Shown here piece after piece: positions 1 to 8,370 of a stretch of DNA of 15,536 nucleotides (positions within the stretch are counted from its first letter, which is position 1; each line of letters begins with the position of its first letter). Below the pieces are notes generated by a model. It saw only the letters and a list, made by a program, of their open reading frames with translations, was not told the DNA's origin and did not search any database. This DNA is from Christensenella sp. UBA1252 (GTDB taxonomy: Bacteria; Bacillota; Clostridia; Christensenellales; CAG-1252): the NCBI GenBank assembly GCA_002308575.1, contig DBVY01000031.1:1-15536 (forward strand), given 5' to 3'. The translations under genes and the position numbers were made by a program.

Positions 1-77
1 TGGCGCACCCGAATAGATTCGAACTATCGACACCCGGCGTCGGAGGCCGGTGCTCTATCCAGCTGAGCTACGGGTGC
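1..77 (-). tRNA. tRNA-Arg, anticodon CCG
   Basis: Read on the minus strand, the whole cloverleaf is present and adds up to 77 nt. The acceptor GCACCCG pairs with CGGGTGC, followed by discriminator G and an encoded CCA that ends exactly at base 1. The D-stem is GCTC/GAGC. The anticodon stem CCGGC/GCCGG encloses loop CTCCGAC, so the anticodon is CCG and reads the arginine codon CGG. A 5-nt variable loop is followed by a T-arm with loop TTCGAAT. The gene lies downstream of the glycogen operon on the same strand. I see no convincing promoter of its own and no T-run terminator in the 109-base gap, so read-through from the operon is possible but unproven. Confidence 0.97.
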
Positions 78-82
78 ATATG

Positions 83-142
83 GTTGCGGCGGAGCTTCGC
101 CGCAACGGCGCGTTTCGCGCGGTGTTTATTCGTTTCGCGCCG
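83..142. repeat. Overlapping inverted repeats between amylase gene and tRNA-Arg
   Basis: GTTGCGGCG (83-91) pairs perfectly with CGCCGCAAC (98-106) around a 6-base loop. Next to it, GCGCG-TTT-CGCGC (108-120) forms a small perfect hairpin. As an alternative, CGGCGCG (106-112) can pair with CGCGCCG (136-142). On the minus strand, where the neighbouring genes are transcribed, none of these is followed by a T-run, so they do not look like standard intrinsic terminators. They may be transcript-end or processing structures between the last operon gene and the tRNA, or short palindromic repeats. Confidence 0.6.
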
Positions 143-186
143 TGATTCTTTCTTTGCGCTTTGGCTATGGTTTTGCGGAACCCGCT

Positions 187-2019
187 TTAAATGGTTTCGA
201 CGACCAAAAATCCAAGCGCGGGAATGTCGACGTTGTCGCCGGTTTTATAAACCTTTCCGGTTTGGACATCTCTCACGCTCTTCGTCTTGCCGTAGCGCGC
301 GGTTCTGTCCTCAAACGTCGGGTTTACGACGGCGCAGACGGACTTTCCGTCCTTAAAGCGTTGGACGATCAAAAACTCGCCCTGCTCCCAAGTGTTCGTT
401 CCGCCGAGAAGGATCTCTCGATACTTTTTGCGGAAGGCGCCGAGGAAACGATAGTGCTCAAGCAGGTCCTTGTCCTCTTTTCCCCAAGGGAAAGTCGCGC
501 GGTTCATCGGGTCTTCGTAGCCTTGCAGACCGATCTCGTCGCCATAATAGACACTGGGAACGCCGGGCAGAATGAATTGCAACAACGAAGCGATCTTGAC
601 GCGCTTTTTCGCGACCGCCAGCGCCTCTCCTTCGAGCGTCATCTCTCTGCGCTGTTCCTTGGTCGTATAGCGGACGTCCACGCCCGAAAGGGCGTTTATA
701 ACGCGAACGGTGTCGTGCGAACCGACGAGCGTCATACAGCTGTTCAAAGCGTCTGCGGGATAATTCTCGCAGATCTTCATGATCTTTTTGCCGAACGCGC
801 GCGCGCCGCCGTAGGCGCAGAAGGTCAGGATCGCTTCTTTGAACGGATAATTCATAACGCCGTCCAATTCGCCCTTCGTAAAGTAGGGGCGCAGCGTTCC
901 GTAACTGAATTTGATACTTGCGTCTTCCCAAACTTCGCCGATCACGACGACGTCCTCGTTCGCTTTCTTGATCGCTTCGCGTAGCAGATCCACGAAATCG
1001 GACGGGAGCTCGTCCACAACGTCCAGTCGCCAGCCGTGCAAGCCGAAATTCGTCCATTTATCGATCACGCCGCCTTTCCCGAACACCAATTCGCGATACC
1101 CTTTCGAGCTCTTATTCAACGTCGGCACGACCTTGCAGCCCCACCAACTGTGATATTCGTCGGGGAACTTGGAAAAATAATACCAATCGTGATACGGGGA
1201 ATCCTCGCTTTGATAGGCGCCTACGCTGTCGTAATGCCCGAGCTGATTGAAATAGATACTGTCCGCGCCGGAATGGTTGAAAACGCCGTCCAAAATGATG
1301 CCGATCCCGCGTTTTCCCGCTTCCTCGATCAACTGCTTAAAATCTTCTTCCGTTCCGAGCAGGGGGTCGATCTTCAAATAATCGCCCGTGTCGTAACGGT
1401 GGTTGGAAGCCGCCTCGAAGATCGGCGAGAGATAGATCTCCGTTACGCCGAGGCTTTCGATATAATCGAGCTTGGAAATGATGCCTTGGAAATTACCGCC
1501 GTAAAAGTCGTTCGCGCGGTAGGTGCCGTCCGGTTCGATGACCGTGACCTTTTCGCCCCACTTCTTCAAATAGCCGAAGCGCGGCTGTTTATCCTCGCCG
1601 ACCTTCGCGAAACGATCCGCGAAGATATGGTAGATCACGCCGCCCTGAATGGTTTTCGGAACGTGATAATCGCGAGAATAGACGGTCATTTGCCAATCGG
1701 GAAGATTGTCGCCCGGCATCGCGTCGCCCTCTTCGCCGGTGCCGACGCGAATGATGCCGCCGCCCACTTCTCGGACTTCGAACCAATAATGGTAAATGCC
1801 CCACTCGTCAACGGTAAATTCGCAATTAAAGTACGTCAAATTGCCGTCGTCGCCGCAAAAATTCAGAGGGATCGTCCGAATGATTTCGTCCTTTTGGACG
1901 AACAACCGAACGCTATCCACCCAAATCGTACGCATGACGGGAAAAACGATTTTGATTTTCTCCCCTTCCTTTACCGCACCGAAGGGAGTCTTATGCACAC
2001 GAGAATTATACTTAAACAT
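187..2019 (-). CDS. GH13 alpha-amylase family hydrolase, neopullulanase/maltogenic amylase/cyclomaltodextrinase-like
   Basis: This 610-residue protein should hydrolyse alpha-1,4 links (possibly also alpha-1,6) in short dextrins. It has no signal peptide, so it probably acts in the cytoplasm. Residues 1 to about 110 form a beta-rich N-terminal domain like the CBM34-type domain of this subfamily, with a Trp-rich stretch WGIYHYWFEV. The barrel carries all four GH13 regions: DGVFNH; GWRLDVVDE with nucleophile D333; GEVWED with acid/base E362; and GSHDT with D436. The PTLN motif is close to the MPKLN-type fifth region of neopullulanases. It is the last gene of the glycogen operon, 88 bases after glgP. 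The ATG at 2019 has only a weak GAAGAG site ahead of it. No dedicated debranching enzyme is seen in the operon, so this enzyme may fill that role (inference). The exact specificity within GH13 cannot be read from the sequence. Confidence 0.93.
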   Translation of the reverse strand: MFKYNSRVHKTPFGAVKEGEKIKIVFPVMRTIWVDSVRLFVQKDEIIRTIPLNFCGDDGNLTYFNCEFTVDEWGIYHYWFEVREVGGGIIRVGTGEEGDAMPGDNLPDWQMTVYSRDYHVPKTIQGGVIYHIFADRFAKVGEDKQPRFGYLKKWGEKVTVIEPDGTYRANDFYGGNFQGIISKLDYIESLGVTEIYLSPIFEAASNHRYDTGDYLKIDPLLGTEEDFKQLIEEAGKRGIGIILDGVFNHSGADSIYFNQLGHYDSVGAYQSEDSPYHDWYYFSKFPDEYHSWWGCKVVPTLNKSSKGYRELVFGKGGVIDKWTNFGLHGWRLDVVDELPSDFVDLLREAIKKANEDVVVIGEVWEDASIKFSYGTLRPYFTKGELDGVMNYPFKEAILTFCAYGGARAFGKKIMKICENYPADALNSCMTLVGSHDTVRVINALSGVDVRYTTKEQRREMTLEGEALAVAKKRVKIASLLQFILPGVPSVYYGDEIGLQGYEDPMNRATFPWGKEDKDLLEHYRFLGAFRKKYREILLGGTNTWEQGEFLIVQRFKDGKSVCAVVNPTFEDRTARYGKTKSVRDVQTGKVYKTGDNVDIPALGFLVVETI

Positions 2020-2033
2020 GACTCTTCATATGC

Positions 2034-2061
2034 GCCGCCGCCCGTGAAAAAAGGCGGCGGC
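2034..2061 (-). other. Perfect 9-bp hairpin in the glgP-amylase gap
   Basis: GCCGCCGCC (2034-2042) and GGCGGCGGC (2053-2061) are perfect inverted arms around a 10-base loop. The hairpin ends 14 bases before the amylase ATG, just before its weak ribosome binding site, in an 88-base gap that is otherwise AT-rich. It has no T-run behind it on the minus strand, so it is not a classical terminator. It could be an RNA processing or stabilising structure that sets the amylase dose apart from the upstream genes (inference). Confidence 0.6.
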
Positions 2062-2107
2062 AATACTTGTTACCCAAATTTGTTTTTTTGTAAATCAGCC
2101 TAAACTC

Positions 2108-4531
2108 TTATTTGACCGGTCTTAAATGCCAGATCCTGTCGCCGTACTCTTTGACCGCTCTGTCCGCCGCAAAGAAGCCGGATTGCGCGATGTTCACGAG
2201 GCTCATCTTGTTCCAAACGAGCGGCTCGCCGTAGGTGGCTTCGAGTTTCTTTTGCGCTTCGGAATAGCTGTCGAAATCGGCAAGGCACATATACGGATCC
2301 GCCATACCGCCGCGACCGATCGTCAAAAGGTCGGCAAGCTCTTTGAAGCTGACGCCGCCGATGCCCGTTCTCAAAAGGTCGATGACCCTTCTGATACGGA
2401 AATTGCTGCGATAGTACGCCGTCGGCTCGTAGCCCGCCTGATACAAGGAATGCACTTCGTCGCTCGAAAGTCCGAAGATAAAGATATTTTCCGGTCCGAC
2501 GTGCTCGTAAATCTCGACGTTCGCGCCGTCCATCGTTCCGAGGGTGACCGCGCCGTTGATCATAAACTTCATGTTGCCCGTTCCGGACGCTTCCTTACCC
2601 GCAACGGAGATCTGCTCGCTGACTTCGGACGCCGGCATAATGATCTCGGCAAGCGAAACGCGATAGTTTTCGAGGAACACGACCTTGATCTTATCTTTGA
2701 CGTCCGGATCGTTGTTGATCACGTTGCCCATCGTGTAGATCAAACGAATGATGAGCTTCGCGACGTAATAACTGGACGCCGCTTTCGCGCTGAAAATAAA
2801 GGTGCGCGGTTTGATATCCAGATCGGGATTTTCTTTGAGCTCGATATAGAGGTCGAGGATGTGCAACGCGTTCAAAAGCTGACGCTTATACTCGTGCAGC
2901 CTCTTGACCTGAACGTCGAAGATGCTGTCCGTGCTGACCTTCACGCCGTTGTTATCGTAGATATACTTCGCAAGGATCTCTTTGTTGTGCTTTTTGATCT
3001 CCGCGAGCTTATTCAAAACGGTCACGTCGTCCTTATACTTCATAAGACCCGAAAGATCCGCGTCCTTAATGAACTTGTCGCCGATCAAGCCTTTGATCAT
3101 ATCCGAAAGGAGCGGGTTCGCTTCGGCGAGCCAACGACGGTGCGTGATGCCGTTCGTAACGTTTGTAAAGCGAGCGGGCGTCAACTTATAGATATCGTTG
3201 AACACGTCCTTCTTTAAGATGTCGCTGTGGAGTGCCGAAACGCCGTTGATCGTGTGCGACGCATACAGGCAGAGGTTCGCCATACGGATCTCGCCGTACG
3301 CCATGATCGCCGCTTTGCTGACCTTATCCCAATCGTTCGGGAAGGCTTCCCAAAGCTCGATGCAGTAACGCCTGTTCATTTCCGTGATCAATTGATAGAT
3401 ACGCGGCAACTGTTGCTCGACGAGGTTTTGCGGCCATTTTTCCAACGCTTCCGCCATAACCGTATGGTTCGTGTAAGAAACGGTGTTGCGGACGATATCC
3501 CACGCCTTCTCCCAGCCGTAACCGTACTCGTCCACCAAGATACGCATAAGCTCGGGGATACAGAGCGTCGGGTGGGTGTCGTTGATATGGATCGCAACGA
3601 GGTCTGCGAAGTTATCGAGATTCGGATTGTGGCGCAGGTGGTTCTTGATGATGGATTGAATGGACGCCGAAACGAAGAAATATTGCTGTTTCAAACGAAG
3701 CATTTTTCCTTCGACGTTGTTATCCGCCGGGTACAGAACCTTGGAGATGGATTCGGCAAGCGCCTTGTTCTCCGACGCTTTCAAATACTCGCCTTGGTTA
3801 AAGAGGTGCATATCGAAATCCATCGGGGATTTCGCGCTCCAAAGGCGAATGCGGTTGACCGCGTCCGTGTCGTAACCGGAAATGTGCATATCGTATGCAA
3901 GCGCGAGGATCGGCGTGTAATTTTTGAGCTCGACTTTCAACGTTCCGTTTTCCGTCCAAGTTTCTTCCACCTTACCGCCGAAATGGACTTCGAAGGTTTC
4001 TTCCGGACGGGGCGCAAGCCACACGTCGCCCTTTTCTAGCCATCTGTCCGGCATTTCGACCTGCCAGCCGTCCACGACCTTTTGTTGGAAAATGCCGTAA
4101 TCGTACTTGATCGAGAAGCCGCAAGCCGGATAGCTTTCGCTGGTCAACGCGTCCATATACGCCGAAGCCAAGCGTCCGAGGCCGCCGTTTCCGAGGCCTG
4201 CGTCCGGCTCGATCTCTTCGATCACGTCGAGATCGTATCCGAGGTTTTTCAAGGCGCCGCGCATCTTATCGGTGAGTTTGATGTTGAAAAGATGGTTTTT
4301 GAGGGATCTTCCCGGCAAAAACTCCATCGACATATAATAGACTTGTTTATATTTTCCGTTGTGGATCTTATTCTTGAATTCCACTCTTTGACGCGTCAAA
4401 ATGTTTCTGACGACCATACAGACCGCTTCGTACATTTGCGCGTTGGTCGCGTCCTTCGCCGAGATACCCTGTTGTTTCTCGACCTGCGCCTCGATCAATT
4501 GTTGTAGTTCTTTTTCGGTGTAATTTTTCAT
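2108..4531 (-). CDS. glgP: Glycogen (alpha-glucan) phosphorylase
   Basis: This 807-residue cytoplasmic GT35 enzyme uses phosphate to release glucose-1-phosphate from glycogen chain ends, with pyridoxal phosphate as cofactor. The N-terminal family signature YYMSMEFLPGR is at about 65-75, followed by GLGNGGLGRLA at about 112-122. The substrate-site stretch IHINDTHP and the VKRLHEYKRQ motif are intact. The PLP-binding lysine is K655 within EASGTGNMKF. Length matches bacterial phosphorylases, and the animal-type N-terminal phosphorylation extension is absent. The gene starts 21 bases after glgA. AGGAG lies ahead of the ATG at a rather long 11-base distance; an out-of-frame ATG in that spacer stops after three codons. 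Its place at the breakdown end of the operon fits its role. Confidence 0.97.
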   Translation of the reverse strand: MKNYTEKELQQLIEAQVEKQQGISAKDATNAQMYEAVCMVVRNILTRQRVEFKNKIHNGKYKQVYYMSMEFLPGRSLKNHLFNIKLTDKMRGALKNLGYDLDVIEEIEPDAGLGNGGLGRLASAYMDALTSESYPACGFSIKYDYGIFQQKVVDGWQVEMPDRWLEKGDVWLAPRPEETFEVHFGGKVEETWTENGTLKVELKNYTPILALAYDMHISGYDTDAVNRIRLWSAKSPMDFDMHLFNQGEYLKASENKALAESISKVLYPADNNVEGKMLRLKQQYFFVSASIQSIIKNHLRHNPNLDNFADLVAIHINDTHPTLCIPELMRILVDEYGYGWEKAWDIVRNTVSYTNHTVMAEALEKWPQNLVEQQLPRIYQLITEMNRRYCIELWEAFPNDWDKVSKAAIMAYGEIRMANLCLYASHTINGVSALHSDILKKDVFNDIYKLTPARFTNVTNGITHRRWLAEANPLLSDMIKGLIGDKFIKDADLSGLMKYKDDVTVLNKLAEIKKHNKEILAKYIYDNNGVKVSTDSIFDVQVKRLHEYKRQLLNALHILDLYIELKENPDLDIKPRTFIFSAKAASSYYVAKLIIRLIYTMGNVINNDPDVKDKIKVVFLENYRVSLAEIIMPASEVSEQISVAGKEASGTGNMKFMINGAVTLGTMDGANVEIYEHVGPENIFIFGLSSDEVHSLYQAGYEPTAYYRSNFRIRRVIDLLRTGIGGVSFKELADLLTIGRGGMADPYMCLADFDSYSEAQKKLEATYGEPLVWNKMSLVNIAQSGFFAADRAVKEYGDRIWHLRPVK

Positions 4532-4552
4532 GCAAGCATTTTCTCCTGTTGT

Positions 4553-6043
4553 TTATTTGATAAGCGACTTATAAAGCTCTACGTAACGTTTTGCCGAATT
4601 CGCCCAGCTGAAATCGCGGGTCATTCCGTTCTTCGTAACGATCTTCCAATCTTCCTTGTTGTTGTAATACGCGTCCACCGCACGCCAGATCGCGCCGAGC
4701 ATATCGTCCGCGTTAAAGGTCTTGAACGTATAACCGACGCCCTGTTTGGTTTCGGGGTTAAACGGCTCGACCGTATCCTTCAAACCACCCGTTTCGCGAA
4801 CGACGGGAACGGCGCCGTAACGCATCGCGATCATTTGCGAAAGGCCGCACGGCTCGAACTTGGAGGGCATCAGGAAGATATCCGCCGCCGCATACAGTTT
4901 GCTTGCGAGCGCGCGGTTGAAGTTGATGATCACGCGAAGCTTATTGCCGTAGCGATGTTCGAGATCTTTGAGGCGGGTTTCGTACTTCCAATCGCCCATT
5001 CCGAGGATCACGAGTTGCACGTCCGCCGCCAAAAGTTCTTCCGCCTTGCAAAGCACGAGATCCAAGCCCTTTTGCGAGGTCAACCTCGTGATCATCGCGA
5101 TCAACGGACGAGTCGGCACGTACTGCAACGAGATCATGCGCAGGAAAGCTTCCTTGTTGACCTCTTTGCCGCTCGTGTCCGCCACGGAGTACGGCGCAAA
5201 CAGATCTTTATCCGTCTTCGGGTCGTAATCGGCAACGTCGATACCGTTGATGATACCGCTGATCTTATACGCGCGGTTGCGAAGGATATCCTCCAAACCG
5301 TAGGCGTAATAGCTGTCCATAATTTCGCCGGCGTAGGTCGGGCTGACGGTCGTTACGCGGTCCGAACTCTCGATACCGCCCTTCATATAGTTGCAGCAAC
5401 CCGCGTACTCCAAAAGTTGACGGCGCGATTCGGGGATGCCGAGCACGTCGCTCGCCATATGGCTGTCGTACTGACCTTGGAATTCGATGTTGTGAATGCT
5501 GTAAATCGTCTTGATCCCCTCGTAAATGGAGTTTCCGCGATAGAAACAATCGAGGAAAACGGGAACGAGCGCCGTCTGCCAATCGTTACAATGGATGATG
5601 GCGGGACGGAAATCGATCAACATCAACATTTCGAGCACGGCTTTGGAAAAGAACGCGAAACGCTCTCCGTCGTCGTAATGGCCGTACAAGCCGCCGCGTT
5701 TGAAATAGTATTCGTTATCGATGAAATAGTATTTGACACCGTTCGCCTCGCCCTCGTAAACGCCGCAGTATTGATTACGCCAAGCAAGGGGAACGTACGT
5801 GTACGTTACGAAGCTCAACGACTGACGGAGCTTATCGGGGATATCGGAATAAAGAGGGAGCACGACGCGTACGTCGAGTCCTTCCTTTACGAGCGCCTGC
5901 GGGAGCGCGCCCGCTACGTCGCCGAGCCCGCCCGTCCTGATATACGGAGCGGCTTCGGACGCCACGAACAACACGCCCGTTCTCTTTCTGGGCTGACGGG
6001 GCTTTCCTTTCGCTTTTGCGTTTCTCTTTTTCATTTTATTCAT
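4553..6043 (-). CDS. glgA: Glycogen synthase (ADP-glucose type)
   Basis: This 496-residue GT5 enzyme transfers glucose from ADP-glucose to the non-reducing end of an alpha-1,4-glucan. Motifs appear in order: the glycine loop TGGLGDV at 37-43, IIHCNDW in the acceptor region, SIHNIEFQGQ, the donor-site stretch TRLTSQKGLD, and KFEPCGLSQ containing E397. The residue before TGGL is R36 (codon AGG), where family members normally carry the ADP-glucose-contacting Lys of KxGG. A basic extension of about 20 residues rich in K and R precedes the first beta strand, making the protein slightly longer than E. coli GlgA. AGGAG six bases ahead supports the first ATG, so the extension appears real. The gene sits 14 bases after glgD and 21 before glgP. 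Confidence 0.96.
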   Translation of the reverse strand: MNKMKKRNAKAKGKPRQPRKRTGVLFVASEAAPYIRTGGLGDVAGALPQALVKEGLDVRVVLPLYSDIPDKLRQSLSFVTYTYVPLAWRNQYCGVYEGEANGVKYYFIDNEYYFKRGGLYGHYDDGERFAFFSKAVLEMLMLIDFRPAIIHCNDWQTALVPVFLDCFYRGNSIYEGIKTIYSIHNIEFQGQYDSHMASDVLGIPESRRQLLEYAGCCNYMKGGIESSDRVTTVSPTYAGEIMDSYYAYGLEDILRNRAYKISGIINGIDVADYDPKTDKDLFAPYSVADTSGKEVNKEAFLRMISLQYVPTRPLIAMITRLTSQKGLDLVLCKAEELLAADVQLVILGMGDWKYETRLKDLEHRYGNKLRVIINFNRALASKLYAAADIFLMPSKFEPCGLSQMIAMRYGAVPVVRETGGLKDTVEPFNPETKQGVGYTFKTFNADDMLGAIWRAVDAYYNNKEDWKIVTKNGMTRDFSWANSAKRYVELYKSLIK

Positions 6044-6057
6044 AGTGATCTCCTTTT

Positions 6058-7164
6058 TCAGACCGTTTTGTCTTTGACGATGACGACGGGATAACTTTCG
6101 TAACCGCTGATCGTTCTGCCCGAACTGATCGTTACGTTTTTATCCGTGATCGCATAACAAACGGAGCTGTTTTCCATAATTTTACCGTCCTCCATAACGA
6201 TGGAGTTTCTGACTTCCGCGCCGCGCGCCACTTTGACGCCACGGAACAAAATGCTGTTTTCGACAAGACCGTCGATCTCGCAACCGTCGGCGATCAAGCT
6301 GTTTTTGACGGCGGCGTGCTCTTTATAGATCGTCGGAACGCTGTCCTTGACCTTCGTGTAGATAACGCTTTCCCCGTAAAACAGTTCTTCGCGGATCTTG
6401 GGGTCGAGCACCTTCATGCTTTCGTTATAGTACGTGCGAACGTCGTCCACGATCGCGGCGTGGTTCTCGACCATATACGCGTTGATTTTCAAAGCGTCGA
6501 GCTGCTTCATCAAAATATCTTTCTCGAAATCGACGTGACCGCGCGCATACTCGTGTTCGACCAAAGAGAGCAACAAGTCTTTTTTGATCAGATAGACGTT
6601 CAACCCGAGCGTCTTTTCTTCGGACGGGGATTGCGAGAAATACAAGTCTTTTACGACGCCCGCATCCTCTTCCACGACGAGGCGGCGACTGGTCGTCGTC
6701 TTCGCGCGGTGCACGAGCATCGTAACGTCCGCTTTGGAGTCGAAATGGCTTTTATAGACCTTGTCGAAATCAAGGTTCATCGCAATATTGCTGTTCGACA
6801 AGAGCACGTACTGCTCGGGCGAACGGCGGATAAAGCCTTGGATCGAATAGATCGCCTCGATCTTTCCCTTATACATCTCGCGGGACGAATTCAAAACGAA
6901 CGGGGGAAAGATCGAAAGACCGCCGTTTTTACGGTTCAAATCCCAATCGCGGCCCATTCGGATGTGATCCATCAAAGAGGAATAGTTACTGCGCGTTACG
7001 ATCCCGATCTGCGTGATGCCGCTGTTTACGAAGTTACTGAGCGTAAAGTCGATCAATCTGTACCTTCCGCAGAAAGGAAGGGAGGCGGTCGTTCTGTGGA
7101 TCGTAAGTTCGTTGAGTTTGCTTTCGTTATCGCTTGCGAAAATAACGCCCATTACGTCGTTCAT
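6058..7164 (-). CDS. glgD: GlgD subunit of glucose-1-phosphate adenylyltransferase
   Basis: This 368-residue paralogue of GlgC joins it in the Bacillota-type ADP-glucose pyrophosphorylase. The nucleotidyltransferase fold is recognisable (PFCGRYRLIDFTLSNFVNSGI at about 30-50, then DHIRMGRDWDL). The nucleotide-binding loop is degenerate: GVIFASDNESKL replaces the GGQGTRL loop, and the GDHIYK catalytic stretch reads LSNSNIAMN. This matches the known GlgD pattern of a modulatory, catalytically weak or inactive subunit. The C-terminal third shows left-handed beta-helix hexad repeats. Its ATG immediately follows the glgC stop codon with no base between, and its site AAAGGAGGG lies inside the last codons of glgC, which indicates translational coupling and matched subunit levels. 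Confidence 0.95.
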   Translation of the reverse strand: MNDVMGVIFASDNESKLNELTIHRTTASLPFCGRYRLIDFTLSNFVNSGITQIGIVTRSNYSSLMDHIRMGRDWDLNRKNGGLSIFPPFVLNSSREMYKGKIEAIYSIQGFIRRSPEQYVLLSNSNIAMNLDFDKVYKSHFDSKADVTMLVHRAKTTTSRRLVVEEDAGVVKDLYFSQSPSEEKTLGLNVYLIKKDLLLSLVEHEYARGHVDFEKDILMKQLDALKINAYMVENHAAIVDDVRTYYNESMKVLDPKIREELFYGESVIYTKVKDSVPTIYKEHAAVKNSLIADGCEIDGLVENSILFRGVKVARGAEVRNSIVMEDGKIMENSSVCYAITDKNVTISSGRTISGYESYPVVIVKDKTV

Positions 7165-8370
7165 TTATTTGCCCTCCTTTACCATTTCCGCCGGAGCGAC
7201 GACGACGGACGGCGCGATCTTCGCGCCCGGTCCGACGACCGCGATCTGCCATTCGCCCTTGATCGGCGCCTTTTGCGCTTCGCCGATCTTCGCGCCTTCG
7301 CCGACGACCGCGCCTTCCGCAACGATCGCGTGACGAACCACGGCGCCCGCCTTGACGGTCGCACCGGGGAGGATTACGGAATCCTCGATCGAGGCGCCGA
7401 GCCCGATATACGCGCCGTGAGAAACGATGCTTCTTTTCACGCTGCCGAGCACCATCGCGCCTTCGGATACGATCGATTTAACGATCTCCGCGGAACCCGC
7501 GGCGAAGTGAGGCGGTTCGGCGCTGTTACGCGCGTAGATCTTCCAAGAAGCGTCGTTCAAATTCAAGCCGCTCTCGGGGTTCAAAAGGTCCATATTGGCT
7601 TCCCAAAGGCTGGAGATCGTTCCGACGTCCTTCCAGTAGCCGCTGAAACGATAGGCGTAAAGCTTCAAGCCGTCGCCGAGCATCCGTGGGATAATATTCT
7701 TTCCGAAATCGTTTTGCGACTTCGGATCGTTCTCGTCGTCGATCAAATAGCGACGCAGGACGCTCCAAGTAAAGACGTAAATTCCCATGGACGCATTCGT
7801 GCTTTTGGGTTGCTTGGGCTTCTCTTCGAATTCGTAAATACGGTCGTTCTCGTCCGTGTTCATAATGCCGAAACGAGATGCCTCTTCGATCGAAACGTTG
7901 ATGACCGCGATCGTGCAATCCGCGCTCTTTTCTTTATGCGCGCGGAGCATCTTATCGTAATCCATCTTATAGATATGGTCGCCGGAAAGAACGAGGACGT
8001 ATTCGGGATTGAAGCGATCGATAAAATTGATGTTTTGATAGATCGCGTTCGCCGTTCCCTTATACCACTCGCCTTCTTTTCCCTTGACGTACGGCGGAAG
8101 CACGTACGCGCCGCCGGATAACCTGTCGAGGTCCCACGGCTGACCGTTTCCGATATATTGATTCAATTCAAACGGCTGATACTGCGTTAAAACGCCGATC
8201 GTGTCGATATCCGAATTGATGCAATTGGAAAGCGGGAAGTCGATGATCCTGTACTTGCCGCCGAACGGAACCGCGGGTTTCGCAACGTCGTGCGTTAAAA
8301 CGCCGAGGCGCGTTCCCTGTCCGCCCGCAAGGAGCATCGCGACGCACTCTTTTTTGTTCCTCGAATTCAT
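7165..8370 (-). CDS. glgC: Glucose-1-phosphate adenylyltransferase, catalytic subunit
   Basis: This 401-residue enzyme makes ADP-glucose and pyrophosphate from ATP and glucose-1-phosphate, the committed step of bacterial glycogen synthesis. The nucleotide loop [14 protein letters not shown] lies at about 13-26, followed by [20 protein letters not shown]. The metal-binding/catalytic D131 sits in [10 protein letters not shown], and the sugar-phosphate site FEEKP is present. From about residue 280, repeated hexads (for example [15 protein letters not shown]) form the left-handed beta-helix domain. All catalytic signatures missing from its neighbour GlgD are intact here. The start codon overlaps the glgB stop as ATGA, with AAGGAGG seven bases before it, so the gene is coupled to glgB. 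Confidence 0.97.
   Translation of the reverse strand: MNSRNKKECVAMLLAGGQGTRLGVLTHDVAKPAVPFGGKYRIIDFPLSNCINSDIDTIGVLTQYQPFELNQYIGNGQPWDLDRLSGGAYVLPPYVKGKEGEWYKGTANAIYQNINFIDRFNPEYVLVLSGDHIYKMDYDKMLRAHKEKSADCTIAVINVSIEEASRFGIMNTDENDRIYEFEEKPKQPKSTNASMGIYVFTWSVLRRYLIDDENDPKSQNDFGKNIIPRMLGDGLKLYAYRFSGYWKDVGTISSLWEANMDLLNPESGLNLNDASWKIYARNSAEPPHFAAGSAEIVKSIVSEGAMVLGSVKRSIVSHGAYIGLGASIEDSVILPGATVKAGAVVRHAIVAEGAVVGEGAKIGEAQKAPIKGEWQIAVVGPGAKIAPSVVVAPAEMVKEGK

Noticed and set aside
2062..2107. A separate promoter for the amylase gene (TTTACA with a downstream TAACAA)
   Set aside because: The -10 match is only three of six bases, and the gene lies within a same-strand operon.
6058..7164. glgD as a broken or duplicated glgC
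   Set aside because: The changes in the nucleotide loop and catalytic stretch are those of the known GlgD subunit. The frame is intact and it is translationally coupled to glgC.
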